Shown here: piece by piece, positions 60,037 to 64,000 of the stretch
Position numbering within the stretch: position 1 is the first letter of the stretch
How the letters are laid out: every line of letters starts with the position of its first letter
Assembly: GCF_000430825.1 (NCBI RefSeq)
Contig: NZ_AUMT01000008.1
Coordinates: 62,001-126,000, forward strand
Direction of reading: 5' to 3'
From: Chryseobacterium daeguense DSM 19388
GTDB taxonomy: Bacteria; Bacteroidota; Bacteroidia; Flavobacteriales; Weeksellaceae
DNA: 64,000 bases
Program-made: the position numbers and the translations under genes
Notes under the pieces: generated by a model
Seen by the model: only the letters and a program-made list of their open reading frames with translations
Told to the model about the DNA's origin: nothing
Database searches by the model: none

Positions 60037-60058
60037 CCTCCTTTTTAAGGAGGTTTTT
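60037..60058 (+). terminator. Orphan rho-independent terminator
   Basis: CCTCCTT / AAGGAGG stem, then TTTTTG on the plus strand. No plus-strand gene ends before it. Confidence 0.75.
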
Positions 60059-60075
60059 GATTTGTACCGTTTGAA

Positions 60076-60411
60076 TTAGTACATCAGTTGTTTTTTATCA
60101 TTTTTGTTCCAGCCCGCCTGGCTTTCATATTTCACAAAAAATATTTTAAGATCTGCCTGGCTTTCATAGTCTACAAAGAATATTTTTTTCTTCGCCTGGC
60201 TTTCATATTGGGTAAAAAACCACTTGCCGTCATTGTTTCCTGCCTGGCTTTCGTATTCCACTTTATAGACTTTAAGGTCGGCCTGGCTTTCATACTGCGT
60301 TACAAAAACCTTCACATCAGCCTGGCTGGAATATTGTACGGAAAATACCTTCTGGGCATGAAGATTAATTCCGGACACTATCATTAAAAAAATAAAAAGC
60401 TGCTTCATCAC
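60076..60411 (-). CDS. Secreted YESQA-repeat protein (DUF6150-like)
   Basis: 111 aa. Signal peptide MKQLFIFLMIVSGINLHAQ, then six tandem repeats of 13-17 residues with the pattern hydrophobic strand + YxSQAD/G/K (VQYSSQAD, TQYESQAD, VEYESQAG, TQYESQAK, VDYESQAD, VKYESQAG). The DNA shows the same repeat as GCCTGGCTTTCATA. Resembles DUF6150. Likely a periplasmic or surface beta-repeat; function unknown. Confidence 0.8.
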   Translation of the reverse strand: MMKQLFIFLMIVSGINLHAQKVFSVQYSSQADVKVFVTQYESQADLKVYKVEYESQAGNNDGKWFFTQYESQAKKKIFFVDYESQADLKIFFVKYESQAGWNKNDKKQLMY

Positions 60412-60546
60412 ATTTTGTATTAGTTAAAGCCTAAAAGATACGATTTTATTATAAAAAGGCGCTCACATTTTCTGCAAGCGCCACTTCCTTCTCCATTATT
60501 CATACGACTTCACATCACATTCACATTATTTTTGTGTTTTTACCTT

Positions 60547-63500
60547 CTAAAATTCAAATTCGCCGATTAAAATTCCATCTTTTTCTCTTGTCCCGCTTTT
60601 CTGGTTTTGAAAGACTACTATTTTCCTTTCCTGCTTTCCGGTAGCATAATTGATGAAAACTTCCGCCATAATTGCTGTAGGCCCCGCAATTCCCACCTGA
60701 TTTTCGCCAAAGAAATTAGTCTCGATCTGGTATTTTCCTTTCACAGCTTTTTTCAGTAAAAACTGTTCCGGCCCGAAACCGCTGGTAAAATCATCGCTTA
60801 TCCGACCTCCGATTTCTGTTTCTCTGTGGGAATACATGCATCGCTCTTTATTAGGATCGGTCACCCAAAGATCGATGTCTGTATCATCTTTGTTCCAGTT
60901 GATGACCACTCTGATGTTCACCGGAAGATCTGCAATGATTTTTGGATTGATATTTTTTAAATCCAATTTATCCCCGTACTTACTAATAAGCTGGTTGATT
61001 TCCATAATAATGACTTCTTCAATTCCGCTGTCGCGGTCTGCCAGTTCTTTCGTATAAGATTGAGTAAGAATTTTATAAAGATTATCCAAAGCAGCCTGAT
61101 ATTGCCTGTTATCTTCCAGAGCCAGCGCATAATCCCTGTAACTCTGAGGATCGAAAGGTCTCCATTCCAATACTTTTTGCGCAGCAAACAGCTCTTTATC
61201 ATATACTTCGGCCTGCTTCAACCTGTAAGCCAGCAACTTATACAATTCTTCATCCTCAATTTCAAGATCCGCAATAGAACTTACTACTTTAAGTCCTGAT
61301 TTTTTATCATTATTTTTAAACAAAAGCTGAGAAACATCAAAATAATACTGAGGAAGATTTTCATAATTTTTCCTGTTTTTAAGATAAATCTGATAGATTC
61401 GTTCAGGATTTTTTTCTGATCCGAAAAGCTTCATGTATTCAGCATCAGATTCTATATCTACCATTTTAATTCTTCCGGGATTGACAATATCCGAATTCCT
61501 TACATAACCTGCAGACCTTATTTCAACTCCCTGAATTCTTCCCTGAAGAACCTGAGAAACATCCATTGACACTGATCTTTTTTGCGTTCCCATAGCAGTT
61601 ACAACAACTTCTTCAATATCTGATTCCCTTGCAGATGAAACCTCAACGGCAGCAACGGATCTTGTGGCCTGAGTTACACTTCTCTGTCCGCGGATAACAA
61701 CTGCTTCTTCAATTCTTGCATTTCTCAGAGTATCGCTCATTGCGACATCAGATGTTGGCTTAGGATATATTTTCGGCTTTGATTTTGGTTCGAAATCTTT
61801 TTTCCACCATTGTTTCAGGGTTTCGGTAATCTGTTCTGCATCGTCCATCAGGTCTTTTACACGTTCGTCCTTTTGCGCCATTTTATTCTTAACTATTTCA
61901 TCGAACTGCGATTGTAATTCTGCAGGAGGGGTAATCTCATAACGAACATAATCCGCTACATTTTCCAGCACCATAAGGCTCATATTATTGCTTACCAGGC
62001 CAAACTGCCTGCTCAGGTTTTTAATTTCAGCTTTATTTTGCTTTTCAAAAATCTCCAGCTCATTCAGTTTTTTCTGGGCCCAGAATTTTGATATTTCCCA
62101 GTCTTTCACAGTTTGATTCTGAGTATTGAGACTGATTGTTTTTGTCTCCGTCACCCCATTTCCGTAGCCGAATTTCACCTTAATTTCAGTCTGGTTGCCG
62201 ATTAAAATTCCTGTAAGAACAAAATCGTTAAAAATTGTTTCAGGGAGTGAGGGATATACTTCGGAGATTGTATTATTGGTTTCTATTCCTAAAAATTTCA
62301 GAGGCTGATATACCAGTTTTCTCACTTCATTTTTAGGATCATTTTTGTTTATGTTTAAAAATTCTCCGCCAGTTTTATTGCTGATAAATTTTAATTGATT
62401 AAAATTCACATTATTTGAAGAAGAAATAGTGTACGTCGGCTTATCCCAAACCATTTTCAGATCTCCGAATGAAGAAAGGCCGTCCGTAAAGAAAAAGATT
62501 TCATCCTCTTTCAGTGGTTTTATCTGCCCTAAATCTGTACCGCCGTCATAGATTGCCTGCGACAAATATGCTTTCAATTCACTCCAGTTGCCATCATTTA
62601 TTTTAAAGCTTTTTCCTTCATCAAAGGTATTATTAATGAAATATGTTCTTACCGTAAGATTTTTATTGATTTTAAAGTATTCCTCCATCAGTGCCCATTC
62701 TTTTGAATGATCCCGCTTTATTCCGCTTAAAGAATTATCCCAGACAACAGCCACTTTGTTAGGCAAATTTTTAGCTTTTTCATTTGAATTCACCGGCAGA
62801 TTTGCAAGAAAATAAGAAGAATTATCTGCTACTTTTTGAATCAACACGTTTTGACTTTCATTATTTTGAGGAAAATTGATCCTTAAATTGCCGCCAGGTT
62901 TATATTTTGATTTATGAATTTCTGCAGTCCATACATTGCCCTTCTTCAAGAATTCAAAGCTTCCGTCCGGCTTTTCTTCAAGCTGCGGAATTATGCCATT
63001 TTGAAAAACAGTTGTTTTTACACTAAAATAAGGGATTTCCGAAGAATAACTCAGCGGTAAAAAGTACTGATAATTATTTCCTGATTTTTTTAATTCATAA
63101 TGATAGGTGATTTGCACCGTTCTTTCGCCACCATTGGGGTTGATAGGATAAATTGTTGTGCGGAAACTGTTACCTTCCACTTTTTCCAGAATTCCCGGGT
63201 CTACATTTCTTTTTTTGATAGATTCGTAAACTTCTTTTGCTTTTTCTTTTTCCACAGGAACGGCATTGCGAAGCTTCCCGTTGATATCCAGAGCGTATCC
63301 GCTGGCATTCACCCCTTCCGGTAACGGAAAAGTTACACGACCCTGTCTTAAACGGTTTGTATTATTTTTAAAAACCATGGTCACAGTATTGGTAGAAATC
63401 CTGCCGGTGATTTTAGTCTCTATATCCAGCTTCTGAAGAACTACCTGATTGCTTTTTTCAAATCTACCTTTGCCGTCCGGAATTTCAATAGTCGGAATCT

Positions 63501-63555
63501 GCGAAAGGAACAAAACCGGAAAAAATAACAATAATTTTATATATAAGCTTCTCAT
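60547..63555 (-). CDS. VIT/vWA domain protein with SusC-plug-like segment
   Basis: 1002 aa exported protein. Signal peptide (RSLYIKLLLFFPVLFLSQ); VIT domain (about 30-160: LDIETKITGRISTNTVTMVFKN ... VTFPLPEGV); vWA-like part (about 265-405: KVAVVWDNSLSG, EIFFFTDGLSSF); then at about 640-680 a segment like the TonB/SusC plug start, IEEVVVTAMGTQKRS ... VLQGRIQGVEIRS; TPR-like helices (about 700-860); C-terminal DUF2135/YfaP-like beta domain (VVINWNKDDTDIDLWVTDPNKERCMY). VIT proteins in Bacteroidota are surface or periplasmic, of unclear role. No beta-barrel follows the plug-like segment. Confidence 0.85.
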   Translation of the reverse strand: MRSLYIKLLLFFPVLFLSQIPTIEIPDGKGRFEKSNQVVLQKLDIETKITGRISTNTVTMVFKNNTNRLRQGRVTFPLPEGVNASGYALDINGKLRNAVPVEKEKAKEVYESIKKRNVDPGILEKVEGNSFRTTIYPINPNGGERTVQITYHYELKKSGNNYQYFLPLSYSSEIPYFSVKTTVFQNGIIPQLEEKPDGSFEFLKKGNVWTAEIHKSKYKPGGNLRINFPQNNESQNVLIQKVADNSSYFLANLPVNSNEKAKNLPNKVAVVWDNSLSGIKRDHSKEWALMEEYFKINKNLTVRTYFINNTFDEGKSFKINDGNWSELKAYLSQAIYDGGTDLGQIKPLKEDEIFFFTDGLSSFGDLKMVWDKPTYTISSSNNVNFNQLKFISNKTGGEFLNINKNDPKNEVRKLVYQPLKFLGIETNNTISEVYPSLPETIFNDFVLTGILIGNQTEIKVKFGYGNGVTETKTISLNTQNQTVKDWEISKFWAQKKLNELEIFEKQNKAEIKNLSRQFGLVSNNMSLMVLENVADYVRYEITPPAELQSQFDEIVKNKMAQKDERVKDLMDDAEQITETLKQWWKKDFEPKSKPKIYPKPTSDVAMSDTLRNARIEEAVVIRGQRSVTQATRSVAAVEVSSARESDIEEVVVTAMGTQKRSVSMDVSQVLQGRIQGVEIRSAGYVRNSDIVNPGRIKMVDIESDAEYMKLFGSEKNPERIYQIYLKNRKNYENLPQYYFDVSQLLFKNNDKKSGLKVVSSIADLEIEDEELYKLLAYRLKQAEVYDKELFAAQKVLEWRPFDPQSYRDYALALEDNRQYQAALDNLYKILTQSYTKELADRDSGIEEVIIMEINQLISKYGDKLDLKNINPKIIADLPVNIRVVINWNKDDTDIDLWVTDPNKERCMYSHRETEIGGRISDDFTSGFGPEQFLLKKAVKGKYQIETNFFGENQVGIAGPTAIMAEVFINYATGKQERKIVVFQNQKSGTREKDGILIGEFEF

Positions 63556-63681
63556 ACATTTTCATTTTAGGTTAAACAAACGTTTCTATCTATAGAGATG
63601 CCGGAACTCCAACTAAGGTTGGAAAACATTCCGAAATAAAATTAAAAATCAGATTACCAGATTATTAAATTTAAATCATAA

Positions 63682-63711
63682 AAAAAACACTTACATAACT
63701 GCAAGTGTTTA
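63682..63711 (-). terminator. Rho-independent terminator of the right-edge gene
   Basis: AAACACTT / AAGTGTTT stem, then T-run on the minus strand, 20 bases beyond the stop at 63731. Confidence 0.8.
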
Positions 63712-63730
63712 AAATTCTATCTTTTAAAAA

Positions 63731-64000
63731 TTACGTGATAGGAATAAAATGTTTTTGCATATAAAAGCTGTTCATCCTGATACTTTTCTGAATATCTTCG
63801 GTAAGCTTTTGCAAGACATTTTCAGATAAACCGGTGACATCGTAAACCAAAGTATTTCCGGTTCTGCTTTCTTTTATCAGCAGCTCTTTTCTTTGGGGAG
63901 TCTGCTTTATTTCGTAATCTATTACGATACATTTTGGAAGCTTTACTTCTTTTTCTTCTGTGGATTTTGGAAAATCATTGTGCCTGAAAATAAACCTTCC
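63731..64000 (-). CDS. 3' end of an unknown gene (cut by window)
   Basis: 89 codons open to the right edge, ending ...MNSFYMQKHFIPIT. Charged alpha/beta sequence (KCIVIDYEIKQTPQRKELLIKES, TGNTLVYDVTGLSENVLQKLTEDIQKSI). Start lies outside the window. Not recognised. Followed by a terminator. Confidence 0.65.
   Translation of the reverse strand, partial: GRFIFRHNDFPKSTEEKEVKLPKCIVIDYEIKQTPQRKELLIKESRTGNTLVYDVTGLSENVLQKLTEDIQKSIRMNSFYMQKHFIPIT

Noticed and set aside
60090..60360. Regularly spaced GCCTGGCTTTCATA repeats that could suggest a CRISPR array
   Set aside because: Repeat spacing is a multiple of three and the minus strand is one open frame encoding YESQA peptide repeats with a signal peptide; the 'spacers' encode conserved residues. 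No cas genes.

Overview
The window looks like chromosomal DNA of a Bacteroidota bacterium of the Chryseobacterium/Flavobacterium type (Weeksellaceae-like). It is AT-rich, has A-rich rather than Shine-Dalgarno start contexts, several promoters of the Bacteroidota TAnnTTTG type, type IX secretion proteins (a PorZ-like component beside recO, and a LamG protein with a C-terminal sorting domain), a TerC/TerD/TelA operon and many short intergenic inverted repeats. The taxonomic call is my inference from family recognition; no rRNA is present.

Layout. 1-24 kb is mostly housekeeping: recG (5' end cut by the window), a split AraC-type/receiver regulator pair, an acetyltransferase, dapA, a 5'-nucleotidase split into two genes, porZ-recO, a GH63-like glucosidase with a glucose dehydrogenase-like SDR, a GMC/cholesterol-oxidase-like enzyme, mqo, gpsA, an M23 peptidase with a split catalytic domain, an Rrf2/NAD(P)-binding pair with matched operators, an FKBP isomerase and a catalase-related protein. 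24.7-30.8 kb is a minus-strand tellurite/stress operon (HAD, phosphoribosyltransferase, TerD, TelA, unknown, TerD, TerC). 31-33.8 kb holds a LamG/T9SS protein and a SulP transporter. 34.4-39.2 kb holds two small HTH proteins, two paralogous TPR-transmembrane-HTH regulators (one broken by an in-frame stop) and a decayed stretch with repeated start-codon modules.

39.3-49.1 kb is the most unusual part. All its protein genes except the last lie on the minus strand: a slipin, two DEDDh exonucleases of the ERI-1/KapD kind, DinB, a cyclic-phosphate-processing receiver domain, two ATP-grasp enzymes and a YkuK-like RNase H-fold protein, with a 2H phosphoesterase (plus strand) at the edge. They are interleaved with two RNA loci. 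One, just upstream of the slipin, encodes two tRNA-like units whose halves are in circularly permuted order, with the acceptor stem closed by a 3-4 nt linker. The other is an array of about eleven tRNAs, several with aberrant features (51-nt T-loop insertion, class II tRNA-Cys, position 33 not U), separated by conserved ~70-75 nt hairpin elements, and preceded by a 41-codon ORF and an intrinsic terminator that abuts the first tRNA. I infer an RNA-repair or tRNA-surveillance module related to Ro/RtcB/slipin systems, but neither Ro (TROVE) nor RtcB is in this window.

49.1-56.7 kb is a MoxR AAA-vWA-beta-propeller ('ternary system') cluster on the minus strand. 56.9-64 kb holds a VOC protein, deoD, a DUF434 pair, a YESQA-repeat secreted protein, a large VIT/vWA protein carrying a SusC-plug-like segment, and the 3' end of a further gene cut by the right edge.
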